DNA from: an uncultured Lentisphaerota bacterium
GTDB lineage: Bacteria; Verrucomicrobiota; Kiritimatiellia; CAIQIC01; JAGNIJ01
Assembly (NCBI GenBank): GCA_937870865.1
Contig: CALMZY010000262.1
Location: forward strand, 1 to 35,272
Length of the DNA stretch: 35,272 bases
Direction: 5' to 3'
The position numbers and the translations under genes were made by a program. Below the pieces are notes generated by a model, which was not told the DNA's origin, did not search any database, and worked only from the letters and a program-made list of their open reading frames with translations. This document shows, piece after piece, positions 17,793 to 26,328 of this stretch (the stretch's first letter is position 1; each line of letters starts with the position of its first letter).

Positions 17793-18708
17793 GATCCTCC
17801 GCCTTTCGGGTCGGGATGGCGATTGCCGCGGCGATGCAGGCCGCCACGACGGCCGTCCCGAGCCAGGTCATGGCGATGGTTTCGCTCGGGCCGAGCCACG
17901 CGCCCAGCCGGTCGCCGCTCCGGTCGAAAAGAAAGGTGCCCATGCCCATCGCGAAGACCCAGCCGCCGTGCAGGCCGATGGCCGGATAGATGCTGCCGGC
18001 GCGCCGGTAGAGAATGCAGAACAGCAGGCCCATCAGGAACAGGTTGGCCAGGGACGGCGCGAGGTAGCGTGCCTCCACGCCGTCGGTGATGTGCGGGATC
18101 ATCCGGATCCCGGCCAGCCAGTGCGCCGGATCCAGCCCGGCCGGTTCGGCCGGCCGCGCGAGGTGGATGAGCGCGAAGACGGCGCTGGCCACGACGGCCG
18201 CGGCCCAGAAGCTCAGCCGATGGCGGAACACGCCGAACACGTAGCCGCGGAAGAACGTTTCCTCGAACAGGCCGATGAAGAGGGACCCGGCGAACAGAGC
18301 GCCGAATTTGCCGAGCCAGGCCGCGAACTCCGTCGAGCGCGGCTTGAACACGAAGGCGCCCGCGAGATCGCACCCCGCGTAGATCGCCGCCATCAGGAGG
18401 GCTCCCGCCAGGTACCATGCGGCGATCTTCCGCCAGCGGCGCGGGTCGCGGGTCCAGCCGAGGTCCGCCAGGCTCGTGACGCCGGAGAGCCGGACCGCCG
18501 GGTAGAACAGCAGCAGCGCGATGACCAGCGCGCTGCGCGAGAGCACCCGCTTGAACTCGGGGTTCGTCAGGTGCGGGCCGAGATTGACGTGCTGTCCGAG
18601 CCACGCGAGCAGGTTGTAGATCTGCGGCGCCAGCAGCGCGCCGGCGAGGGCCGGGACGGCCAGCAACAGCAGCAGCGAGGCGATGGGGCGCGCGCGGGTG
18701 GCCGTCAT
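17779..18708 (-). CDS. CPBP family intramembrane metalloprotease
   Basis: EETFFRGYVFGVFRHR, FALIHLARP, multi-TM. Confidence 0.88.
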   Translation of the reverse strand: MTATRARPIASLLLLLAVPALAGALLAPQIYNLLAWLGQHVNLGPHLTNPEFKRVLSRSALVIALLLFYPAVRLSGVTSLADLGWTRDPRRWRKIAAWYLAGALLMAAIYAGCDLAGAFVFKPRSTEFAAWLGKFGALFAGSLFIGLFEETFFRGYVFGVFRHRLSFWAAAVVASAVFALIHLARPAEPAGLDPAHWLAGIRMIPHITDGVEARYLAPSLANLFLMGLLFCILYRRAGSIYPAIGLHGGWVFAMGMGTFLFDRSGDRLGAWLGPSETIAMTWLGTAVVAACIAAAIAIPTRKAEDRGTP

Positions 18709-19688
18709 GTTTCACCATTCCGGAAAGAAGGGGGGATCAGGTCCGGCCGGAGTTCGGAGGTGTAGAACGGATAGCGGTCGCGCGCGTCGCCCGGGCGCAC
18801 GTGCTTCCATCGCTTGTACAGCCAGACCCAGCACTCGGGGTGAGTGCGGATCATGTCCTCGTACACGCGCGTGATCTGCCGGGTGAGATCGAGAATGGCC
18901 TCGTCGGCGTGTTCGCGACGGTACGGCGGCGGCGCGATCGTGGGCGGGATGTGAATGTGGTATCGGCCGTTCGCGTCGGGAATGCTGAAGCCGAACGCGA
19001 TGCCCGTACCGGTCCGGTACGCCAGCGATGCGCCCGCGGCGGAGACCGTCGCCGGGACGCCGAAGAAGTCCACGAACACGCCGCCTTCGTTGATCTGCGT
19101 GTTCTGGTCGAGAAGGAGCGCGACGCGCCCGCCCTCCTTGAGCGTGCGCAACATGGAGCGCACCGCCCCTTCGCGGTCGAGGATGATCTGGCCGGTCGCC
19201 TCCCTCTGACGCCGCAGAAGCCGGTCGACAACCGGGTTCTTGAGCGGCGTGGCCACGCTGGCGAGCGGATAGCCGCGGAGCGCCGCCGCCAGCCCGAGGA
19301 CTTCCCAGTTTCCGAAATGGCCGGTGATGCAGATGTACGGCTTCCCGCCGATGACCTCGCCCGGCTCGCGCTCGAACGCGGTCCAGTCGGCGATGCGCTT
19401 CGCCGTATCGCGCGAGAACCAGGCGATGTCGAGCGCGACGAGGGCAAACGTGCGGCAGGACGCCTTGAGGATGCGCTGTTTCTCGTTCGGCGGCAGGGTG
19501 TCTCCGAAAACCAGGTCAAGGTTTGCGCGGCCCACGGCCTTCAGCCGCCCCGCGAAATGGTAGCCCAGCGTGCCGATCCCGCGCGCAAGCGCCAACACGG
19601 CGCGGCGCGGCAGGGGCGCGATCAGCCAGCAGGCGGCGAGCGTCAGCGCGAATTCGATTTTTCTCCGGATCAACTTCAGCGGGTTCAT
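18705..19688 (-). CDS. Lysophospholipid/lipid A acyltransferase (LpxL/HtrB family)
   Basis: YICITGHFGNWEVLGLAAALRGYPLASVATPLKNP; RVALLLDQNTQINEGGVFVDFFG. Confidence 0.92.
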   Translation of the reverse strand: MNPLKLIRRKIEFALTLAACWLIAPLPRRAVLALARGIGTLGYHFAGRLKAVGRANLDLVFGDTLPPNEKQRILKASCRTFALVALDIAWFSRDTAKRIADWTAFEREPGEVIGGKPYICITGHFGNWEVLGLAAALRGYPLASVATPLKNPVVDRLLRRQREATGQIILDREGAVRSMLRTLKEGGRVALLLDQNTQINEGGVFVDFFGVPATVSAAGASLAYRTGTGIAFGFSIPDANGRYHIHIPPTIAPPPYRREHADEAILDLTRQITRVYEDMIRTHPECWVWLYKRWKHVRPGDARDRYPFYTSELRPDLIPPSFRNGET

Positions 19689-19780
19689 GAATCGGGAGGA
19701 GTATAAACGCTGAATGGCGGGACAAAAGCACTTTTGGCGGCTTTGACAACCGCGGGGCCGTTCTGTAACGTGCCGTCATC

Positions 19781-20653
19781 ATGAAAGTCAGCGGCTTCAC
19801 ATTTCTGCGCAACGGCGAGATGCTGAACTATCCGTTTGTGCAATCGATCCGTTCGATCCTGCCCCTCGTGGATGAGTTCGTCGTCGCGCTCGGGCCGTGC
19901 AAGGACCGAACGGAGGAGATGCTCGCTTCGATCGGCGATCCGAAGGTGCGCGTGATCAGGACCACGTGGAACGAGGGCATGAAGCCGGACGTGTCGATCA
20001 AGGGATTCGTGTACGGCCAGCAGAAATCGATCGCGCTGTTCAACTGCACCGGCGACTGGGCGTTTTACCTCGAGGGCGACGAGGTGGTGCACGAGGACGA
20101 TCTCCCGAAGATCCGCGCCGCGATGGAGAAGCATCTCGATAATCCCGAGGTCGAGTCGCTGATCTTCGACTACATCCATTTTTACGGCAACGCGAACACG
20201 TATGCGTGGTCGCCCGGCTGGTACCGGACCGCGCCGCGGATCATCCGCAACACGATCCCGTGCTGGGCGCCGAAGGGGCTTTTCTTCGTCGTCCTCGAGG
20301 ACCAGAAGACGGGCCGCTACCCGAAGGCGGCCCACACCGGCGCGCGGATTTTCCACTACGGCTGGGCGCGCGGCGAGGAGCGCATCCAGGCGAACAAGGA
20401 CCAGATCGAGAAATACTGGGGCAAGGTGTCGAAGAAGATCGATTGCTCCGAAATCGACTCGGCTATTCTTCGTCCTTTCACCGGCACGCATCCGAAGGCC
20501 GTCCTGGACTGGTTGCCGAAGACGGATGGGATTTTCAAGCCCAACCCGGACCACCGGCTTACCGCGAAGGAAAAGAAGCACCGGCTGATGCTGAAGATCG
20601 AGCGGCTGTTCGGAGCGGAGTTCTCCAAGAAGCACTACACGCTCGTGAAGTAG
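19781..20653 (+). CDS. Glycosyltransferase family 2
   Basis: MKVSGFTFLRNGEMLNYPFVQSIRSILPLVDEFVVALGPCKDRTEEML; WAFYLEGDEVVHEDD. Confidence 0.85.
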   Translation: MKVSGFTFLRNGEMLNYPFVQSIRSILPLVDEFVVALGPCKDRTEEMLASIGDPKVRVIRTTWNEGMKPDVSIKGFVYGQQKSIALFNCTGDWAFYLEGDEVVHEDDLPKIRAAMEKHLDNPEVESLIFDYIHFYGNANTYAWSPGWYRTAPRIIRNTIPCWAPKGLFFVVLEDQKTGRYPKAAHTGARIFHYGWARGEERIQANKDQIEKYWGKVSKKIDCSEIDSAILRPFTGTHPKAVLDWLPKTDGIFKPNPDHRLTAKEKKHRLMLKIERLFGAEFSKKHYTLVK

Positions 20654-20666
20654 CCTCTTCCTGTGC

Positions 20667-21455
20667 CTACCCGCACTTCTTTCGGAGGATCACGCGCGCC
20701 TTGTTGCCGATGTGCAGCCTGTTGAAGATGAAATTGGAGACCGGCCGGTACGAGTAGGTTTCCCAGACCACGAGTTCAAATCCCGTGGCGTTCAGCAGAT
20801 ACTCGAACGATTCGCGGCAGAACTCGTTGCAGTGGCCGGGCCGGTAGCCTTCGGGATACTTCCTCCGGTGCAGGCCCGTCTTGCGCATCCAGCGCTGGAA
20901 CCGCAGGTCCAGGGCCTCGATATTCGGAAATTCCAGGAGCGCGCGGCCGCCTTCGCGGAGCAGGGAGCCGATGCTGTTCAAGGCGCCCCGGCAATCGGGC
21001 AGGTGCTCAAGAACGTGGCGGAGCAGAACGAGGTCGTACTGCCCGCCGTCCGGGCTCCGGTACTCCAGGAAATTGGCCACCTCGACCTCAATACCCAGCC
21101 GCTGGTTGACGGATTCGGCCAGGAACGGAGACAGCTCGAGGCCGCGCACGGTCCACCCGTCCTGCCGGGCCAGGTGCAGCAGGCGCCCGTTGCCGCAGCC
21201 GATCTCCAGCAGGCGGCCGGGGCCGCGGATATGCGCTTTGAGAAACTGGTGGCTCAGGGTCTGGGCGCGGTTGGATTTGACGGTCTCATCGAAAGGATCC
21301 ACGTACTCGAGAGCGTATTTTTCCTGGTCGATGCCGCCGGCGAGATCGTAGTTCACCAGCTTGCAGACGGGACAGCGGTGGAATCGGAATTCGTCCCGGT
21401 TGCCCTGCGTGTAATACAGGGGCAACCCGTCGTGGTCACACAGGCGGCATTTCAT
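20667..21455 (-). CDS. Class I SAM-dependent methyltransferase with N-terminal Cys pairs
   Basis: MKCRLCDHDG...HRCPVCKLVNYDL; LLEIGCGNGRLLHLARQDGW; LRHVLEHLPD. Confidence 0.9.
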   Translation of the reverse strand: MKCRLCDHDGLPLYYTQGNRDEFRFHRCPVCKLVNYDLAGGIDQEKYALEYVDPFDETVKSNRAQTLSHQFLKAHIRGPGRLLEIGCGNGRLLHLARQDGWTVRGLELSPFLAESVNQRLGIEVEVANFLEYRSPDGGQYDLVLLRHVLEHLPDCRGALNSIGSLLREGGRALLEFPNIEALDLRFQRWMRKTGLHRRKYPEGYRPGHCNEFCRESFEYLLNATGFELVVWETYSYRPVSNFIFNRLHIGNKARVILRKKCG

Positions 21456-23167
21456 GGTTCGGGCCTTTCTGGAGCCGGCGGCTCCCGGCGGTGTCCGAAC
21501 AGTTTCCAGTTCGGCGGGCGGCCGTCGCTGACTTCGAACATGAATCGGAAACCCAGTTTCTGAATTTCCTCTTCATGCGCGGCGTCGGTGCGGGTCATGA
21601 CGAAGGTCGGATGCTCCTCGCCGGCGCGCGCCTTCAAAGCGGGCAGGTCCGTCCTGGGGACGATGCCCCGGTAGAAGATCAGAAACTCGTCGCCGGGCCG
21701 GGCCTGGTGCTGGGGGTACTTGAAGTCGCTGATGAAGAACAGGTTCGTTCGTCCCGTCAACGCGGCCATGCACTCCGCCTCGCTGCGGCAGGGGAATTTC
21801 TGGTGATCGGCCACGGCGTAGCCCGCGAATCCGAACGTGGACGCGACCCACATCCACAAGGCGGTGTAAAGCGCCGCGCTTCCCCAGCGCTTCTGCGCGT
21901 GGGCGCGGGCGCCGGCCATCGCGGTACAGGCCAGCGCGACAAACAGCGCCGCGGCCATCGCGACGTTCAATCCCACCACGACGGGCGCCTCGAGCCAGCC
22001 CGCGCGGATGAACTGCCGCTGGAAGACGATGAAGAGCGGCAGGGCGAGCGTGCAGAGCGCGAGCAGCGTCCAGTGGATACGTCGAAGCCAGAGCACCCAG
22101 CGCGCGGCGACGCCGTCGCGGTCGCCCTCCTCGAGTCGCGCCCAGACGAGCGCGACCAGCAGACCCGCGAGGGGAAGGATGGGCACGATGTAGCGCTTGT
22201 TCTTTACGGGCGACAGCGTGAACATCGCGAAGACGATCACGAACCCCAGCCAGGCAAACCACGTATTGCGGTCGGCGCGCAGGGCCCGGTCCACGACGAC
22301 CCGGATCAGCGACGCGGCCAGCCAGAGGCTCCACGGGAAGACCACGGCTACGACGGAGAAGTAGAAGAACGGATTGTGGAACGCCTCGAGGATAAACCGG
22401 TATTCGCGATCGAGCGCCCGCACCGCATCCGGGGCGGTCCCGGCCGCGGCGATAAACCACGGGGTCATCAGCGCGACGGCGGCGACCGCGCAGACCGCGA
22501 CTCCCGCGGCGTTGCGGGCCCGGCGGTCCGGGAACGCGACGAGCGCCGCGGCCAGCGGCGCGAGGACCAGCGCGAAAGCCAGCGGGCCTTTCGTGTAGCT
22601 CGCGGCGGCCAGCGCCAGCGTGCTGAGCAACCAGCCGGCGACGATGCGGCTGCGCGATTCGCCCTTCATCGCCCAAAGACCGGACGCGACGGCCAGGGTG
22701 GCCCAACCCATGAGGTGCGTGTCGTAGGAAGCAATGCGCGCCTGGCGGATGAACGCCATGCCCGATCCTGTGACCAGGGCGGCGAGCATTCCGAGGCGCG
22801 TCCCTCCCAGCGTCCGGCCGATCCAGAACGTTGCCGCGACCGCGAGCAGCGCGAACCCGACCGACAGGACGCGCGCGCGCAAGGTCAGCCTCTCCACGCT
22901 CGCGGTGTCGGGGTCCAGGTCATGCCATGCGAGAAGATTCATCCATACCAGCATCGGAGGCTTCTGAATGCGCGGCTGGCCGTTCCAGGACGGCATTTTC
23001 CAGGCGTCGGACTCGCCGTGATGGATGCGGAGCCACGTCTCCTGGCTGGTCATGAAGGAGAGGACCTCCATGATGCGAACCGGGTCGGGCTTCCCCACAT
23101 TGATCAGCATTGGGGGCGCGCAGAGCAGCAGCACGAGCGCCAGCAGGATCCAGGGATTTCCCTTCAT
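21452..23167 (-). CDS. Glycosyltransferase family 39 (ArnT-like) membrane protein
   Basis: 571 aa multi-TM; RIHHGESDAWKMPSWNGQPRIQKPPMLVWM; FMTSQETW; KRYIVPILPLAGLL. Confidence 0.85.
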   Translation of the reverse strand: MKGNPWILLALVLLLCAPPMLINVGKPDPVRIMEVLSFMTSQETWLRIHHGESDAWKMPSWNGQPRIQKPPMLVWMNLLAWHDLDPDTASVERLTLRARVLSVGFALLAVAATFWIGRTLGGTRLGMLAALVTGSGMAFIRQARIASYDTHLMGWATLAVASGLWAMKGESRSRIVAGWLLSTLALAAASYTKGPLAFALVLAPLAAALVAFPDRRARNAAGVAVCAVAAVALMTPWFIAAAGTAPDAVRALDREYRFILEAFHNPFFYFSVVAVVFPWSLWLAASLIRVVVDRALRADRNTWFAWLGFVIVFAMFTLSPVKNKRYIVPILPLAGLLVALVWARLEEGDRDGVAARWVLWLRRIHWTLLALCTLALPLFIVFQRQFIRAGWLEAPVVVGLNVAMAAALFVALACTAMAGARAHAQKRWGSAALYTALWMWVASTFGFAGYAVADHQKFPCRSEAECMAALTGRTNLFFISDFKYPQHQARPGDEFLIFYRGIVPRTDLPALKARAGEEHPTFVMTRTDAAHEEEIQKLGFRFMFEVSDGRPPNWKLFGHRREPPAPERPEP

Positions 23168-23216
23168 GGCGTCGGCCTCGTTCGATGCGTATGGGTGGAG
23201 GGGGCGGGCGCGGGGT

Positions 23217-24221
23217 TCATGATGGTTTCGATTCCGCCAGGCACTCGATCGCGGCCGCGCAGGCCTGGTCCGGATGAATAGCGGCGAGGGCCGTCCGGGC
23301 CTCCGGCGAGTCGCGCGGGATGTCGCGCGCGCGCAGGTCGCTGTTCTGCAGGACGCGGCAGACTCTGCCCAGCGGGCCCGTCTTCGACGGGTCCGTAATG
23401 CCGTAGAGGGCGACGACCGGGGTGCCGACCGCCGCGGCGAGGTGCATGCCGCCGCTGTCGTTGGCCACGACGAGATCGCACGCCTTCAGCGTGGCGATCC
23501 ATTCGGCGAGCCCGGTGTGGCCGGCGAGGTTGAGCGCGGACGGGCCGATGCTCCTTGCCACTTCCTCGCAGAGCGCGGCCTCGCGGCTGATGCCGAGCAC
23601 GAGGATGCCGCATTTCTTCTGCTCGCTGAGCATCCGGCCCAGCTTGATGAAGTGTTCGCGGGGCCACTGCTTGGAGGGTCCCCGAGCCGCGCCGGGAATC
23701 AGAGCGACGCGCGGCGAAGCCAGCCCGGCGATCCGGTTGCGGGCCGCCGCCAGTGCGTCCGCCGGCAGTTCAAGATGAAGGGGTTCGATCGCCGCCTCCG
23801 CGGCGGACGGCATGAGAAGGTCGAGGTACTCGTACGCCTGGTGCGCGCGGCCGGGGCGCTCCATCGGCCAGACCACCTCGCTCAACATGAAATCGCGGAA
23901 GTGCCCCGGCATGCCGATCCGCACGGGAATCCCGGCGAGCCATGGGATCACCGCGGACCGGAACGAATGGGGCAGGATGTACGCCTTGTGGAAATGGAGC
24001 CGCCGCACCGCCGCCACGGTCTTCAGCGTACCCGCGAGGCCTTCGCGGAGCGGAAGAATCCCGTCGAACACCGCGTCCAGTTTCCAGAGCGGCACCAGGC
24101 CGGGCTTGGCGAGCATCGTGAGGTGCGCCGACGGGTTCGCTTTGCGGAACGCGTGCAGGGCCGGCATACTCATCACGCTGTCGCCGATCCAGTTCACGCC
24201 GCAGATCAAAATACGGTTCAC
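23217..24221 (-). CDS. Glycosyltransferase family 9 (heptosyltransferase II-like)
   Basis: RILICGVNWIGDSVMSMPALHAFRKANPSAHLTML; LIPGAARGPSKQWPREHF; VANDSGGMHLAAAVGTPVVALYG. Likely GTG start 24221; the track's extension to 24326 reads through a repeat and into lpxK. Confidence 0.9.
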   Translation of the reverse strand: MNRILICGVNWIGDSVMSMPALHAFRKANPSAHLTMLAKPGLVPLWKLDAVFDGILPLREGLAGTLKTVAAVRRLHFHKAYILPHSFRSAVIPWLAGIPVRIGMPGHFRDFMLSEVVWPMERPGRAHQAYEYLDLLMPSAAEAAIEPLHLELPADALAAARNRIAGLASPRVALIPGAARGPSKQWPREHFIKLGRMLSEQKKCGILVLGISREAALCEEVARSIGPSALNLAGHTGLAEWIATLKACDLVVANDSGGMHLAAAVGTPVVALYGITDPSKTGPLGRVCRVLQNSDLRARDIPRDSPEARTALAAIHPDQACAAAIECLAESKPS

Positions 24222-24290
24222 GGTTCCCTGTTCACGGTTCGCGGTTGGGTGGTTGTCCAACCGGGAACTCTGAACCGGGAACTCCGAACC
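24215..24290. repeat. Heptad-phased imperfect inverted repeat (GGTTCNC units)
   Basis: Arms 24215-24248 and 24257-24290, 27/34 matching; each arm is a run of 7-nt GGTTCxx units. Confidence 0.75.
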
Positions 24291-24294
24291 GGGT

Positions 24295-25458
24295 TCACTT
24301 GAAGCAGATGCGGGAGATGCATGCATTGAAGTCTTCCGTTCCGCTGAGCATTTCGATTTCGACGCGCAGGAAATAAATGGGCAGATCGCGGCGCTCGATC
24401 ATCGGGAAGCGCACGGCGTCCTTCTCCGTGGTGATGACCGCCTTCGCGTCCCGGCCCAGCCCCTTGTTGATCACGTCCAGAAGCTCCTGCTGGCTGTACC
24501 GGTGATGGTCCGCGTAGCGCTTGTGATACACGACCTTGGCGCCAAGCCGGACCAGCTCATCCTCGAAGCCTTTCGGGGCCGCGATCCCGGAGATGGCGGC
24601 CACCTCCAGGTCCTTCAGGAAGTCCAGGCTCTTCCGCTCGCCCGTGAACACGTCCTGGATGTACTTCGCGCTGTGGCGGCACTCGGAAATTTCGGCGTGC
24701 GGATTGAGCTCGCGGAGCTGCTTCTTCAAATCCTCGGCGCCGTCGCCCTGCGACTTGGTGATGAAGATGAACGACGCGCGCTTGATGTTGCGGATCGGCT
24801 CGCGAAGGATCCCGCGCGGCAGGAGATGCTTGTTGCCGAACGGGTTGGTGCGGTCCACGAGTACGATGTCGAGCCGGTGTTTCATGTGCAGGTACTGGAA
24901 GCCGTCGTCGAGGATTAGCGTGTCGCATCCGAGCTTCGTGATCGCGTACTGGCCGGCCTTCACGCGGTTCTTGTTCACGAGCACCGCGACGTTCGGCAGG
25001 TTCGAGGCGAGCATGTACGGCTCGTCGCCGCTGACGTCGGAGTCGAGCAGCAGGTGTTTGCCGTCGGAGACGACCAGCGTGGGCAGGAGTTTCCGTTTCC
25101 CGATGGCCTGGTCGAACAGGCGCTTGTAGAGCGGCGGTTCGTGGCGCTTGTAGCCGCGGCTGAGAATAGCGACCTTGCGGCCCTGCTTCTGCAGGGAACG
25201 CGCGAACACCTCCACGATCGGGGTCTTACCCGTGCCGCCGACCGTCAGGTTACCGACGCTGACCACCTGGCAGCCGAGCGTGTGGTAGCGGAAGATGCCG
25301 TGCGTGTAGAGCGCGAGCCGCAACTGGACGATCGCGGCGTAAAGACGGGAAAGCTGTTTCAGCACCCAGCGGAGCACGGCCGCGGGACGTCCCTGCCGGC
25401 GGTCCTCGATGACCGTCAGCATGTACGTTTCCAGCTTCTCCATTCGTTTCGTTGACAC
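24295..25458 (-). CDS. lpxK: Tetraacyldisaccharide 4'-kinase
   Basis: [84 protein letters not shown]. Confidence 0.95.
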   Translation of the reverse strand: MSTKRMEKLETYMLTVIEDRRQGRPAAVLRWVLKQLSRLYAAIVQLRLALYTHGIFRYHTLGCQVVSVGNLTVGGTGKTPIVEVFARSLQKQGRKVAILSRGYKRHEPPLYKRLFDQAIGKRKLLPTLVVSDGKHLLLDSDVSGDEPYMLASNLPNVAVLVNKNRVKAGQYAITKLGCDTLILDDGFQYLHMKHRLDIVLVDRTNPFGNKHLLPRGILREPIRNIKRASFIFITKSQGDGAEDLKKQLRELNPHAEISECRHSAKYIQDVFTGERKSLDFLKDLEVAAISGIAAPKGFEDELVRLGAKVVYHKRYADHHRYSQQELLDVINKGLGRDAKAVITTEKDAVRFPMIERRDLPIYFLRVEIEMLSGTEDFNACISRICFK

Positions 25459-25538
25459 GGCGATTCCTTTTCCGGTTGCGGGCCAATTTGAAATGGTGCC
25501 ATCTGCAAGGGGCAGGCGTCAAGGCGGGGAAAACGGAT

Positions 25539-25624
25539 GAACGCCGAACTCTCAACGCCGAACATCGAAGTAAGGCAAGTGGACTTCGGCGTTCGACGTT
25601 GGGCGTTCGGCGTTCAATATTGAA
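25539..25624. repeat. Heptad-phased imperfect inverted repeat (GGCGTTC units) ending in palindrome TTCAATATTGAA
   Basis: Arms 25539-25571 and 25583-25615, 28/33 matching, 11-nt loop; TTCAATATTGAA at 25613-25624. Confidence 0.85.
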
Positions 25625-25660
25625 TGTTGTCGGGAACTTCGGATAGAACCCCTGTAGCCC

Positions 25661-26254
25661 ATGCAACCCAAACTGCCCAGCCTGCGGGTCTTCGCGGAGG
25701 ATTGGCTCAAGCCCATCCGGCTCGAGGCGCTCTTCGACGTGTCGCGCCCGTTCGAGATCGACGTGGGCTGCGGCAAGGGGCGGTTCCTGCTCGCGCGGGC
25801 GGCCAAGAACCCCGGGACCAACTTTCTCGGGGTCGACCGGATGCTGCGGCGCATCCGCAAGGTGGACAACAAGGCGCGTCGGCTGGGTCTGGCCAACGTG
25901 CGCCTGATGCGGATGGAGGCGTTCTACGCGGTCACGCACCTGGTCCCGGCGGACTCCGTTTCGACGTACTACATTCTGTTCCCGGACCCGTGGCCGAAGA
26001 AAAGGCACCACGACCACCGGTTGTTCAACGAGGATTTTCTGAACGCACTGCACCGCACGATGGTCGCGAAGGGACGGCTTCACTTCTCCACGGATCACCT
26101 CCCGTATTTCGAGGAAGTGAAGGCCATCCTTTCGGCCGACCCGCGGTTCAAGGAGATTCCGGCGTTCGAACCGTCCGACGACGAGCGGAGCGATTTCGAG
26201 CTCTACTACATCCAGCACAAGAAGATTGGGCGGTGTTCGTTCGAGCGGGCCTGA
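25661..26254 (+). CDS. trmB: tRNA (guanine-N7-)-methyltransferase
   Basis: FEIDVGCGKGRFLLARAAKNPGTNFLGVDR; YYILFPDPWPKKRHHDHRL; HFSTDHLPYFE. Confidence 0.95.
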   Translation: MQPKLPSLRVFAEDWLKPIRLEALFDVSRPFEIDVGCGKGRFLLARAAKNPGTNFLGVDRMLRRIRKVDNKARRLGLANVRLMRMEAFYAVTHLVPADSVSTYYILFPDPWPKKRHHDHRLFNEDFLNALHRTMVAKGRLHFSTDHLPYFEEVKAILSADPRFKEIPAFEPSDDERSDFELYYIQHKKIGRCSFERA

Positions 26255-26303
26255 TCGTCCTCGATTATTCCGTGAACGACCGACGACGAGAACCGAGGAC
26301 GAC
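26254..26303. repeat. ATCGTCCTCG...CGAGGACGA element, copy 1
   Basis: ATCGTCCTCG (26254-26263) and CGAGGACGAc (26294-26303), overlapping the trmB stop. Confidence 0.65.
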
Positions 26304-26328
26304 GACGAGGGCGAGTGGTGGTGATGTT

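Noticed and set aside
21491-23281. 596-aa plus-strand ORF
   Set aside because: Antisense to the GT39 gene; Arg/Gly/Asp/Glu-rich with no domain.
24222-24326. N-terminal extension [25 protein letters not shown] of the GT9 protein
   Set aside because: Encoded by the heptad repeat and the lpxK 3' end; a GTG start at 24221 fits better.
24215-25624. CRISPR-like array
   Set aside because: Repeats are 6-7 nt periodic and folded as hairpins, with no constant repeat/unique spacer pattern and no cas genes.
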